Positions 56,927 through 64,000 of a stretch of DNA of 64,000 nt are shown piece after piece. The notes below the pieces were generated by a model, which saw only the letters and a list, made by a program, of their open reading frames with translations, had not been told where the DNA came from and made no database searches. The translations under genes were made by a program, and so were the position numbers. Each line of letters starts with the position of its first letter. Position 1 is the stretch's first letter. The DNA comes from Firmicutes bacterium HGW-Firmicutes-9 (lineage in GTDB: Bacteria; Bacillota; Clostridia; Christensenellales; CAG-138): contig PGZM01000002.1 in assembly GCA_002841395.1 (NCBI GenBank), positions 566,201 through 630,200 of the forward strand, read 5' to 3'.

Positions 56927-59212
56927 ATGGTAGTTGGAAAAAGCGTCAAACGAGTCGACGCAATCGACAAAGTAACCGGCAAAGCCCGTTATACGGACGA
57001 CCTTGCCGACAAGAGCGCACTCATCGTAAAAATCTACCACTCGACCATTGCGCACGGCATGGTCACATCCATCGACACCTCGGCTGCGGAAGCGATTCCC
57101 GGCGTGGTCAAAGTGTTGACTTGCTTTGACGTGCCCGATCGCCCGTTCCCGACAGCGGGACATCCGTGGTCGATCGACCCGCATCATCAGGACGTTGCGG
57201 ATCGACTGCTGCTGAACAAGCATGTGCGCTACTATGGGGACGACGTCGCCGTGGTCATCGCGGAGGACGAAGTTGCCGCGGATCAGGGCTTGCGCGCACT
57301 CAAGGTGGAGTATGAAGAACTCCCCTTTGTGCTCGACGTGCAGGAAGCCATGAAGGACGGCGCACCACAGCTGCATGAGAACTTCAAGAACAACATTCTG
57401 GGACGCACAAACTACGAAATCGGTAATTTCGAAGAAGCGATTCAGGAACCCGGTCTTGTGAAGATCGAGGGCTGGTACAACACGCCCGTCGTACAGCATT
57501 GCCACATCGAAAACCACATCTGCTACGCCGAAGAACAGGCCGGCAAGATCGTCATCGTCTCCAGCACGCAGATTCCGCACATCGTGCGCCGTATTTGCGG
57601 TCAGGCGTTGGGTCTGCCCTGGGGCAGCGTAAGGCTGATCAAGCCCTACATCGGCGGCGGATTCGGCAACAAGCAGGACGCGCTGTATGAACCGCTCTGC
57701 GGCTATTGCTGCCAGATGGTCGGCGGCAGGCTCGTCAAGCTCGACGTCAGCCGTGAGGAGACCTTCATCAGCAACCGCGTGCGCCACGCGATTCGCTACC
57801 ACATCGTCACCTACGCCCGTCCGGATGGACGGTTCGTCGCGCGCCAGATGGAAGCGTATTCCAATCAGGGCGGCTACGCGAGCCACGGCCACGGCATCTG
57901 CGCCAAGGGCGCAGGCGCGTTTAAGCAGATCTACGTCGACGAAAAGGCCACAAAGGTTGACGCATACACCGTGTTCACCAACCTGCCCGCGGCGGGCGCA
58001 ATGCGCGCCTACGGCATCCCGCAGGTTTCGTTCGCGATCGAAAGCAGCGTGGAAGACGCGGCAAAGGTGCTCGGCATCGACTCCATCAAGCTGCGCGAGA
58101 TGAACATGATGCCCGTCGGCTATGTCGACGCGTTCTCTAAGAACTGCAACTACTTCGATAGCCTGAATCAATGTATCGCCAAAGGCAAAGCATACTTGGA
58201 TTACGACCGTCTGCACGCGGAATATGCAAAGCAGACAGGCCCCATCCGCCGCGGCGTCGGCATGGCGATCTTCTGGTATAACACCGCCGTCTGGCCCATC
58301 GCACTGGAAGCCAGCAGCTGCCGCATGCTCATGAATCAGGATGGTTCGGTACAGCTGCATATCTGCGAAACCGAGATCGGCCAGGGCGCGGATACCGTAT
58401 TTGCGCAGATGGTCGCAGACACCGTCGGCATTCCGATGGAAAAGGTGCATGTCGTCTCCACGCAGGACACCGACATCACTCCGTTCGGCACAAGCGCATA
58501 CGCCTCCCGCCAGACGTACGTTGCAGGATTCGCGATCCACAACATCGGCACCCAGCTGAAAAACAAGCTACTCAACTACGCCTCCTACCTCACCGGCAAG
58601 CCTTCGGAAGAGATCGACATCGTCGAAGGCCGTGTAGTCGACAAGTCGAGCGGAGAACTTCTGATGAGCATTGAAGAGCTTGCGACCACCGCGCTCTATT
58701 CCACAGAGCAGGCGGAGCAGTTCAGCGCAGAGGGCACCACGCAGATCAAGAGCAACGCCTATTCCTTCGGCTGTGGCTTTGTCGAGGTCGAGGTAGATAT
58801 CCCCATGTGCAAGGTCAAGCTCCTTCGCATGATCAACGTGCACGATTGCGGTCGGCTCATCAACCCGCAGCTTGCGGAAGCGCAGGTGCACGGCGGCATG
58901 AGCATGGCCATCGGCTATGGCATGGGTGAGCAACTGCTGTTTGACCCCAAGACGGGCAGACCGCTGAACAACAACCTCTTAGACTACAAACTCAGCACCA
59001 CAATGGATCATTGCGATCTCAAAGCCGAGTTTGTTGAAAACTTTGAGCCCACCAGCCCCTTTGGCACCAAGGCGCTCGGCGAACCGCCGGCATGCCCCGG
59101 CGCGCCCGCCATCCGCAACGCGATTCTCAACGCAACAGGCGTTGCCGTGAACCAGACACCCATGACGCCGCATATCCTCTTTGAGCGTTTCAAAGAGGAA
59201 GGCTTACTGTAA
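56927..59212 (+). CDS. xdhA: Xanthine dehydrogenase-type molybdenum subunit
   Basis: 761 residues of the molybdenum-binding large subunit. N-terminal ald_Xan_dh domain (VDAIDKVTGKARYTDD), the cofactor-contact motifs HIENHICYAE, GGGFGNKQDALYEPLC, GAMRAYGIPQ (Arg at the purine-stabilising position), CETEIGQGADT and the catalytic glutamate in TKALGEPPACPGAP. It hydroxylates the substrate with water at molybdenum. Purine substrate fits the neighbours, but nicotinate- or other hydroxylases have the same layout. ATG 56927 after CAGGAGGG. Order Mo-FAD-FeS as in E. coli xdhABC. Confidence 0.92.
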   Translation: MVVGKSVKRVDAIDKVTGKARYTDDLADKSALIVKIYHSTIAHGMVTSIDTSAAEAIPGVVKVLTCFDVPDRPFPTAGHPWSIDPHHQDVADRLLLNKHVRYYGDDVAVVIAEDEVAADQGLRALKVEYEELPFVLDVQEAMKDGAPQLHENFKNNILGRTNYEIGNFEEAIQEPGLVKIEGWYNTPVVQHCHIENHICYAEEQAGKIVIVSSTQIPHIVRRICGQALGLPWGSVRLIKPYIGGGFGNKQDALYEPLCGYCCQMVGGRLVKLDVSREETFISNRVRHAIRYHIVTYARPDGRFVARQMEAYSNQGGYASHGHGICAKGAGAFKQIYVDEKATKVDAYTVFTNLPAAGAMRAYGIPQVSFAIESSVEDAAKVLGIDSIKLREMNMMPVGYVDAFSKNCNYFDSLNQCIAKGKAYLDYDRLHAEYAKQTGPIRRGVGMAIFWYNTAVWPIALEASSCRMLMNQDGSVQLHICETEIGQGADTVFAQMVADTVGIPMEKVHVVSTQDTDITPFGTSAYASRQTYVAGFAIHNIGTQLKNKLLNYASYLTGKPSEEIDIVEGRVVDKSSGELLMSIEELATTALYSTEQAEQFSAEGTTQIKSNAYSFGCGFVEVEVDIPMCKVKLLRMINVHDCGRLINPQLAEAQVHGGMSMAIGYGMGEQLLFDPKTGRPLNNNLLDYKLSTTMDHCDLKAEFVENFEPTSPFGTKALGEPPACPGAPAIRNAILNATGVAVNQTPMTPHILFERFKEEGLL

Positions 59213-59230
59213 GAAGGAGGGCTGACGACT

Positions 59231-60112
59231 ATGTATGATTTTTCCGCTTTATATGAGGCAACGAGCGTACAAAACGCCGTGGAACTCATGCAGGCGCATC
59301 CGTCGGCTGTTTTGATTGCAGGCGGCAGCGACGTTCTCATCAAAATGCGCGAAGGCAAGCTCGCAGGCACGGAGCTCATCAGCCTCTATAAGCTGGACGA
59401 GCTGCGCGAGGTCACCATGGATCCTGACGGCGCGCTGCGCATCGGACCCATGACAAGCTTTTCACACGCAACCAAAAGCCCGCTTTTGCAGCAGTATATG
59501 CCCGTGCTCGGCGAAGCAGCCGACACCGTGGGCGGTCCGCAGCTGAGAAACATCGGCACGCTCGGCGGCAACATCTGCAACGGCGTGACCAGCGCGGACA
59601 CCGCCTCCTCTCAGGTGGCGTATGACGCGATGCTGGAGATCACGGGACCAGCCGGCATGCGCAAGATCAGCATCCACGACTTCTACAAAGGCGTCGGCAA
59701 GGTTGATCTGCAGCCGGGCGAACTGCTCACGGCGATCCTGATCCCCAAAGAAAGCTACGAAAACTGCTACGGTTATTACATCAAGTACGCCATGCGCAAC
59801 GCGATGGACATCGCGACCATCGGCTGCTCGGTCAACGTCGTGCTCAGCGCGGACAAGAAGACCATCGAGCGCATGCGAATCTCGTACGGCGTCGCAGGTC
59901 CGGTGCCGATGCGTGCACGTTCGGCGGAAGCTGCCGTCAACGGACAGCCCGTCAGCGAAGCAACCATCGAGCTTGTCGGCAATGCGGTGCTGAACGACGT
60001 CAACCCGCGCACCAGCTGGCGCGCGAGTGCGGATTTCCGCAAGCAGATCATCAGCGAGACCGCCCGCCGTGGCTTACGCGCCGCGGTCGAGCGCGCAGGA
60101 GGTGTGTTCTAA
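59231..60112 (+). CDS. xdhB: Xanthine dehydrogenase-type FAD subunit
   Basis: 293 residues. The FAD-binding motifs are LIAGGSDVLIKMREGKL (about 29-45), NIGTLGGNICNGVTSADTA (about 106-124), and a C-terminal CO-dehydrogenase-flavoprotein domain from about 180 (RMRISYGVAGPVPMRA). It passes electrons from the iron-sulfur subunit to the external acceptor. AAGGAGG ribosome site; 18 bp after the molybdenum subunit and directly ahead of the 2Fe-2S subunit. Confidence 0.93.
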   Translation: MYDFSALYEATSVQNAVELMQAHPSAVLIAGGSDVLIKMREGKLAGTELISLYKLDELREVTMDPDGALRIGPMTSFSHATKSPLLQQYMPVLGEAADTVGGPQLRNIGTLGGNICNGVTSADTASSQVAYDAMLEITGPAGMRKISIHDFYKGVGKVDLQPGELLTAILIPKESYENCYGYYIKYAMRNAMDIATIGCSVNVVLSADKKTIERMRISYGVAGPVPMRARSAEAAVNGQPVSEATIELVGNAVLNDVNPRTSWRASADFRKQIISETARRGLRAAVERAGGVF

Positions 60113-60113
60113 T

Positions 60114-60596
60114 ATGGAAAAGAAACTCGTTAAATGCAACATCAACGGCAAGGATGTCGAAACGTATGTGGACGTCCGCGCGTCGCTGACAGACATGCTC
60201 CGCAACGACTATCGCCTCACCTCAGTCAAAAAGGGCTGTGAGGTCGGCGAATGCGGCGCCTGCAACGTCATCATCGACGGCGAATGCTATAACTCCTGCA
60301 TCTACCTCGCGGTCTGGGCGGAAGGCAAACACATCCGCACACTGGAATCGTTGCTTGGCCCGAACGGAGAGCTTTCGGACATCCAGCAGGCGTTTGTGGA
60401 CGAGGCTGCCGTTCAGTGCGGTTTCTGCACGCCGGGCTTCATCATGACGTCGGTAGAAATCCTCGAATCCGGCAAGGAATACACCCGCGACGAACTCAGA
60501 AAACGCCTCTCCGGACATCTGTGCCGCTGCACGGGATATGAGAACATCATCAATGCCGTCGAGAACACGATGAAGAAGAGATTGGGCAAAGCATAA
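60114..60596 (+). CDS. xdhC: Xanthine dehydrogenase-type 2Fe-2S subunit
   Basis: 160 residues with two 2Fe-2S clusters. The plant-ferredoxin-type cluster uses CEVGECGACNVI and the following Cys in YNSC; the second uses CGFCTPGFIM and LCRCTGYENI. All eight cysteines are present. Carries electrons from molybdenum to FAD. ATG 60114 lies 1 bp after the stop of the FAD gene, with GCAGGAGG before it; a longer in-frame opening overlaps that gene and is rejected. Confidence 0.95.
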   Translation: MEKKLVKCNINGKDVETYVDVRASLTDMLRNDYRLTSVKKGCEVGECGACNVIIDGECYNSCIYLAVWAEGKHIRTLESLLGPNGELSDIQQAFVDEAAVQCGFCTPGFIMTSVEILESGKEYTRDELRKRLSGHLCRCTGYENIINAVENTMKKRLGKA

Positions 60597-60650
60597 CCGC
60601 CTCGTTGCATAACATTGCAAAAAAATCTAATGGCTATGCGAAAAAAATAA

Positions 60651-60679
60651 TTGCATTTCGTCGATGGTTACAGTAGCAT
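60651..60679 (+). promoter_or_regulatory. Candidate promoter ahead of the aminotransferase gene
   Basis: -35 TTGCAT (60651-60656) and -10 TAGCAT (60674-60679), 17 bp apart. It lies before, not after, the terminator stem at 60699, which would put that stem in the aminotransferase leader. Confidence 0.4.
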
Positions 60680-60698
60680 AAAAAACAAACCATCTTCG

Positions 60699-60737
60699 CC
60701 GCCCGAAGCCGCGAAATCACGGTTTCGGGCGGTTTTA
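60699..60737 (+). terminator. Terminator after the molybdenum hydroxylase operon
   Basis: Arms CCGCCCGAA (60699-60707) and TTCGGGCGG (60724-60732) extended by GCCG/CGGT, then TTTT. Ends the xdh transcript; may also act as an attenuator if the promoter at 60651 is used. Confidence 0.88.
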
Positions 60738-60763
60738 TACTCACTCGAAAGGAAAACACAATC

Positions 60764-62032
60764 ATGCGTTATTCGGATTTGGACAAGGCGGCGCTCCAGG
60801 CGGAGCTTTCCCGCGTGCAGCAGGACTACGAGGCGCTGCGCGGCTACAAACTCAACCTCAACCTCACCCGCGGCAAACCCGAAACCGCGCAGCTGGCGTT
60901 GGCGGACGATATGATTCGTACGCTGGACGACGGCAATTATGAAATCGACGGCATGGACGCGCGCAACTACGGCGAGCTGGCGGGTCTTCCCTCCTGCCGC
61001 AAGCTGTTTGCCGATCTGCTGTTTTGCAAGCCGGAGGAAGTCATCCTCGGCAACAACGCAAGCCTGCAGCTGATGTATGACCTGATCGCAAAGGCGTACA
61101 CGCACGGCCTCAAAAACAGTGTTCGTCCCTGGGCAAAGGAGGAAAAGATCAAGTTCCTCTGCCCCTTCCCCGGCTACGACCGCCATTTCAACGTCAGCAA
61201 AAGTTTCGGCATGGAACTCGTCCCTGTGCCCATGGACGAAAAAGGCCCCAAAATGGACATCGTCGAAGAACTGATCAAGGACGCGTCTGTCAAGGGTATG
61301 TGGTGCGTGCCGAAGTACAGTAACCCCGACGGCTACGTCTACCCGCTGGAAACCTGCCAGCGGATCGCTGCCATGAAGCCCGCCGCGCCCGATTTCGCGC
61401 TGATGTGGGATAACGCCTATTGCATCCACACCTTTGAGGGTGAGGATCTGCCGTTCCCGGATATGATCGGCCTCTGTCGCGAAGCGGGCAACCCCGACCT
61501 CGTGTATGAGTTTGCCTCCACCAGCAAGGTGACCTACGCCGGCGCGGGCGTCTCCTGCATGGCGGCGAGCGTGGATAACATCAAGTATATCCTAGGTCTG
61601 ATGACCTTCCAGACCATCGGCCCCAACAAGGTCAACGAGCTTATGCACGTCCGCTTCCTCAAAACCGCGGAGAACACACATGCGCACATGAAGAAGCACG
61701 CGGCGATCATGAAGCCAAAGTTTGACCTCGTTTGCGAAGCGCTCGAGAAAGAGATCGATCCGCTTGAGATCGCGAGCTGGCACCGTCCCAAGGGCGGCTA
61801 CTTTGTCAGCGTGAACCTGCTGCCCGGTACCGCCAAGCGCGTGGTCGCGCTCTGTAAGGAAGTCGGCGTAGCGCTCACGGGCGCAGGCGCAACCTATCCC
61901 GGCGGCGTTGACCCGCAGGACACCAACCTGCGCATCGCGCCTTCCTATCCGCCGCTTTCCGAGGTGAAAGCTGCAATGGAAGTCTTCTGCGTCGCAGTCA
62001 AGCTCGCAACGCTCGAAAAACTGCTGGCATAA
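60764..62032 (+). CDS. Class I pyridoxal-phosphate aminotransferase, MocR-like subgroup
   Basis: 422 residues. NLTRGKPETAQLAL near the N-terminus, GNNASLQLMYDLI, a cofactor-ring region PKYSNPDGYVYPLE, WDNAYCIHTFEG and the Schiff-base lysine in FASTSKVTYAGAGVSCM (about 246) identify the fold; the pattern fits the aspartate-aminotransferase subgroup PF12897. The amino donor is unknown. Encoded just behind the purine operon but with a terminator between, so functional linkage is uncertain. AAGGAAA ribosome site. Confidence 0.9.
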   Translation: MRYSDLDKAALQAELSRVQQDYEALRGYKLNLNLTRGKPETAQLALADDMIRTLDDGNYEIDGMDARNYGELAGLPSCRKLFADLLFCKPEEVILGNNASLQLMYDLIAKAYTHGLKNSVRPWAKEEKIKFLCPFPGYDRHFNVSKSFGMELVPVPMDEKGPKMDIVEELIKDASVKGMWCVPKYSNPDGYVYPLETCQRIAAMKPAAPDFALMWDNAYCIHTFEGEDLPFPDMIGLCREAGNPDLVYEFASTSKVTYAGAGVSCMAASVDNIKYILGLMTFQTIGPNKVNELMHVRFLKTAENTHAHMKKHAAIMKPKFDLVCEALEKEIDPLEIASWHRPKGGYFVSVNLLPGTAKRVVALCKEVGVALTGAGATYPGGVDPQDTNLRIAPSYPPLSEVKAAMEVFCVAVKLATLEKLLA

Positions 62033-62049
62033 CACACGCGAGCAACACA

Positions 62050-62086
62050 AAACGCCGCTTCCGATTATTCGGAGGCGGCGTTTATT
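62050..62086. terminator. Bidirectional terminator
   Basis: Arms AAACGCCGCTTCCG (62050-62063) and CGGAGGCGGCGTTT (62070-62083), 14 pairs with one G-U, between the convergent aminotransferase and trpS genes. Confidence 0.92.
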
Positions 62087-62108
62087 GTTTGTTTTGCGTT
62101 GTCTGTTC

Positions 62109-63116
62109 TCAGGTATCAAACCCCATCTTGCGGTAGACCTTGCGAACGGTTTTGCGCGCTGTTGCCTGCGCGCGCTCCGCGCCAAGCTTCATGGTCTCGT
62201 TCAGGTAGGCTTTGTCCGACAGCAGTCTTGTATACTCGGTCTGAATCGGCTTGAGCGTCTCGATGATCGCGTCCGCGACGCCGCTCTTGAGATCGCCGTA
62301 GCCTTTACCTGCAAAGAACGCAGCGGAATCCTCGATGGTTCCGTTCGTGCAGGCAGAGTAGATCGAGAGTAGGTTGTAGATGCCCGCGCGTTCGGGGTTT
62401 GCCGTGATCTCGCCCTCGCTGTCCGTAACCGCGCGCTTTAGCTTTTTCACGATCACATCCGGCTCGTCGAGGATGCGGACGTAGCCATTCGGATTCGGAT
62501 CAGACTTGCTCATCTTCTTTTCCGGCTCCTGCAGGCTCATGATGCGCGCGCCGATTTTCGGAATGTACGGTTCGGGGATGACAAACGTTTCTCCGTACAT
62601 ATTATTGAAGCGGATTGCGATATCGCGCGTAAGCTCGACATGCTGCTTTTGATCCGCGCCGACAGGGATGTATTTCGCCTGATAGACCAGGATATCCGCC
62701 GCCATCAGCACAGGATAGGTGAAGAGTCCCGCATTGATATTGTCAGAGGTTTTCGCGCTCTTCTCCTTAAACTGCGTCATGCGCGAAAGCTCGCCCATGT
62801 AGGCGTTGCACATCAACGCCCAAGTAAGCTGGGTGTGTTCCGGCACATGGCTCTGCACGAATACCGTCGAGCGCGCAGGATCGATGCCCGCGGCAAGAAA
62901 CAGCGCAAAGGTTTCCACGCTGCGCCTGCGAAGCTCCGCCGGATCCATTTTGACCGTCTGCGCGTGCAAATTGGCAACCATGTAGTACGCGTCAAACTCG
63001 TCCTGCATGGTGGCCCAATTCTTCAGCGCGCCGAAATAATTGCCTATGGTAAGTACGCTCGTCGGCTGAATGCCGCTGAGTATTCCGGGTTTGGTTGTCG
63101 TTGCCGTCGTTTCCAT
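62109..63116 (-). CDS. trpS: Tryptophan--tRNA ligase
   Basis: Class I synthetase, 335 residues, normal. The HIGH-type motif is seen as QPTSVLTIGNYFGAL (about 17-31, TIGN), the KMSKS loop as KKMSKSDPN (about 199), with the tryptophan pocket YPVLMAADILVYQ and GADQKQHVELTRDIA. TTTGGAGA ribosome site. No T-box is visible before it; the upstream DNA instead holds the duplicated hairpin repeat and rnpB. Confidence 0.97.
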   Translation of the reverse strand: METTATTTKPGILSGIQPTSVLTIGNYFGALKNWATMQDEFDAYYMVANLHAQTVKMDPAELRRRSVETFALFLAAGIDPARSTVFVQSHVPEHTQLTWALMCNAYMGELSRMTQFKEKSAKTSDNINAGLFTYPVLMAADILVYQAKYIPVGADQKQHVELTRDIAIRFNNMYGETFVIPEPYIPKIGARIMSLQEPEKKMSKSDPNPNGYVRILDEPDVIVKKLKRAVTDSEGEITANPERAGIYNLLSIYSACTNGTIEDSAAFFAGKGYGDLKSGVADAIIETLKPIQTEYTRLLSDKAYLNETMKLGAERAQATARKTVRKVYRKMGFDT

Positions 63117-63152
63117 GTTGTCTCCAAATTTCGCCGTAACCGACGATAGTAT

Positions 63153-63256
63153 TTCTTTCGCAAAGCGCGCCTTGCGGCGCGCCAGCGTCTATTCTGTGCC
63201 CGCCCGGCGGGCGGATACTTCATTCTTTCGCAAAGCGCGCCTTGCGGCGCGCCAGC
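63153..63256. repeat. Two 34-bp direct repeats, each with a GC hairpin
   Basis: 63153-63186 and 63223-63256 are identical over 34 bp, 70 bp apart. Each contains GCGCGCC and GGCGCGC arms around TTGC, a perfect 7-bp hairpin; the spacer contains another GC palindrome (CGCCCGGCGGGCG). On the minus strand both lie just after rnpB, where a stem followed by TTT could act as a terminator. Neither copy has protein-coding character. Confidence 0.75.
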
Positions 63257-63270
63257 TTTATAAAAGTATT

Positions 63271-63599
63271 GAGCAAGAAATAAGCCGAGTTCTGTCGAGT
63301 GCGACCATCTATCTAAGGCCAATCGTTGCCGAGAGGCTCATGCGATTCCCGAGAGCGTAGCGAGCCGCTATTAAATGCTCCCATACCAATCTTGCACCGA
63401 GTGGGGTTTACAGCGCGCTTCCGTCGCCGGAGCGCGGGTGAGCTCTTACCTCGCCTTTCCATCCTTACCCGTTACCGGGCGGTTTCTTTCTGTTGCACTT
63501 TCCCTGGAGTCGCCTCCGCCGGGTGTTACCCGGCACTCTGCCCTGTGGTGCTCGGACTTTCCTCACCTGCTTGCGCGGGCGCGGTCGCCTTTCTTACTC
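63271..63599 (-). ncRNA. rnpB: RNase P RNA, bacterial class A
   Basis: Catalytic RNA that trims tRNA 5' ends. Universally conserved blocks are readable on the minus strand: GAGGAAAGTCCGAGC (63550-63564), AGGGAAAGTGCAACAGAAA (about 63485-63503) and ACAGAACTCGGCTTA (63281-63295). Terminal helix P1 pairs GAGTAAGAAA (63590-63599) with TTTCTTGCTC (63271-63280), which sets the ends to within a few bases. At about 330 nt it is slightly short; the layout suggests type A. The protein partner is not in the window. Confidence 0.96.
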
Positions 63600-63657
63600 A
63601 AATCATGATTCAGTTTTCAATGTGGTCTCGTATCGCTTGCTAACGCAAAGCCAATAT

Positions 63658-64000
63658 TTAATCGTTGGTGTGATACAAAATTCTTCCGCAGTTCTCGCAC
63701 TCAACGATGCCGTCTGTCGTTGCGATTTTTTTGAGCATCACCATCGGCAGAGACATGTTGCATCCGCCGCACTTGCTATTGACAATCTTTGCAATCGGCA
63801 CCGCGTGATGCTGCTTGACCTGATTGTATCGTTCCAGCAAAACCGGATCGACGGTTTTACTCAGCGAGGCCAGATTCTGATCGTGACGATCCAGCTCCGG
63901 TTGCCGTGCCTCCTTCTCCTCCTCGCACTGGACACGCAGCGCGTCATATTCCTTCTTCGCCTTGCTCGCGGAGCGGGCTGTGGTCTGATATTCTTCCGAG
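63658..64000 (-). CDS. Coiled-coil C4-type zinc-ribbon protein (DUF164-like), C-terminal part
   Basis: The last 113 residues of a gene that begins beyond base 64000. A charged helical stretch rich in Glu/Lys/Ala (first ~50 residues, SASKAKKEYDALRVQCEEEK) is followed by a zinc ribbon with two CxxC pairs: KCGGCNMSLP and ECENCGRILYH. This matches the family of coiled-coil zinc-ribbon proteins thought to bind nucleic acids; its role is not established. It is on the same strand and just upstream of rnpB. Confidence 0.88.
   Translation of the reverse strand, partial: SEEYQTTARSASKAKKEYDALRVQCEEEKEARQPELDRHDQNLASLSKTVDPVLLERYNQVKQHHAVPIAKIVNSKCGGCNMSLPMVMLKKIATTDGIVECENCGRILYHTND

Noticed and set aside
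56912..58540. 542-codon open frame on the minus strand
   Set aside because: Antisense to the molybdenum hydroxylase subunit and without any domain pattern.
56927..60596. Carbon monoxide dehydrogenase (cox) rather than xanthine dehydrogenase type
   Set aside because: The large subunit lacks the CoxL active-site signature AYRCSFR; it reads AMRAYGIPQ, and the neighbours are purine genes.
63153..63256. Repeats as a CRISPR array
   Set aside because: Only two units, a GC-rich spacer that is itself palindromic, and no cas genes in the window.
62109..63270. T-box before trpS
   Set aside because: No GGGTGGNACC-type sequence lies between rnpB and trpS, and the gap is too short and occupied by repeats.
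63044..63322. 92-codon frame across the hairpin repeats
   Set aside because: Overlaps trpS, the duplicated repeat and rnpB; the translation is Arg-rich repeat sequence without protein character.

Overview
The window looks like a chromosomal segment of a Gram-positive Clostridia-type bacterium, possibly Christensenellales-like. This is an inference from gene content, not a database match. The evidence is an ispH-rpsA fusion gene, a T-box leader on pheST, an L10 leader on rplJL, a VanW/G5 protein, long-form HPF, class A RNase P RNA, a GntR/YtrA-type ABC operon and strong AGGAGG ribosome sites. The DNA is moderately GC-rich. Exceptions are AT-rich patches around 39.6-40.9 kb and 51.15-51.45 kb. 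I see no rRNA, CRISPR array, prophage or intact insertion sequence.

Layout. 1-4.6 kb (minus strand): a partial methyltransferase, the DNA glycosylase tag, and an autoregulated GntR-ABC ATPase-permease operon with a near-ideal operator. 4.8-9.7 kb (plus): a ComEC-type metallo-hydrolase, then a T-box with UUC specifier and pheST. 9.8-12.8 kb: a zinc-ribbon membrane protein, a D-aminoacylase and a PfkB-type kinase. 12.9-17.3 kb (minus): glycogen phosphorylase and an M3 peptidase lipoprotein. 17.6-20 kb: ddl-murF for the peptidoglycan D-Ala-D-Ala branch. 20.1-29.2 kb is an accessory stretch: class II aldolase-like protein, tRNA-Pro, OsmC protein, a MerR regulator, a TetR-adenylate-forming enzyme-nitroreductase cassette, a Moco-type lipoprotein, a VOC protein and a TetR-controlled membrane-protein operon. 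29.4-39.6 kb: VanW, GtrA, then surE-rpiR-FAD oxidoreductase-cmk-plsC-ispH/rpsA, and udk. 39.8-40.9 kb: two YcxB-like paralogues. 40.9-44.9 kb: rpmG-secE-nusG-rplKA and rplJL. 45-50.6 kb: tldD/pmbA, an MFS transporter, an M29 aminopeptidase and hpf.

51.4-62 kb is a purine-catabolism island. Guanine deaminase, a MocA-like cytidylyltransferase and a hydantoinase lie on the minus strand. Adenine deaminase, a three-subunit molybdenum hydroxylase (Mo, FAD, 2Fe-2S) and a class I aminotransferase lie on the plus strand. Deaminases would feed hypoxanthine and xanthine to the hydroxylase, the MocA-like protein would supply its cofactor, and a hydantoinase could open a ring product. The two arms diverge from back-to-back promoters whose -35 boxes flank a 15-bp palindrome. 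The window ends with trpS, a duplicated hairpin repeat, the RNase P RNA and a partial zinc-ribbon protein.

Regulatory signals are unusually legible. Operators matching the adjacent GntR, MerR and two TetR regulators can be read directly at their promoters.
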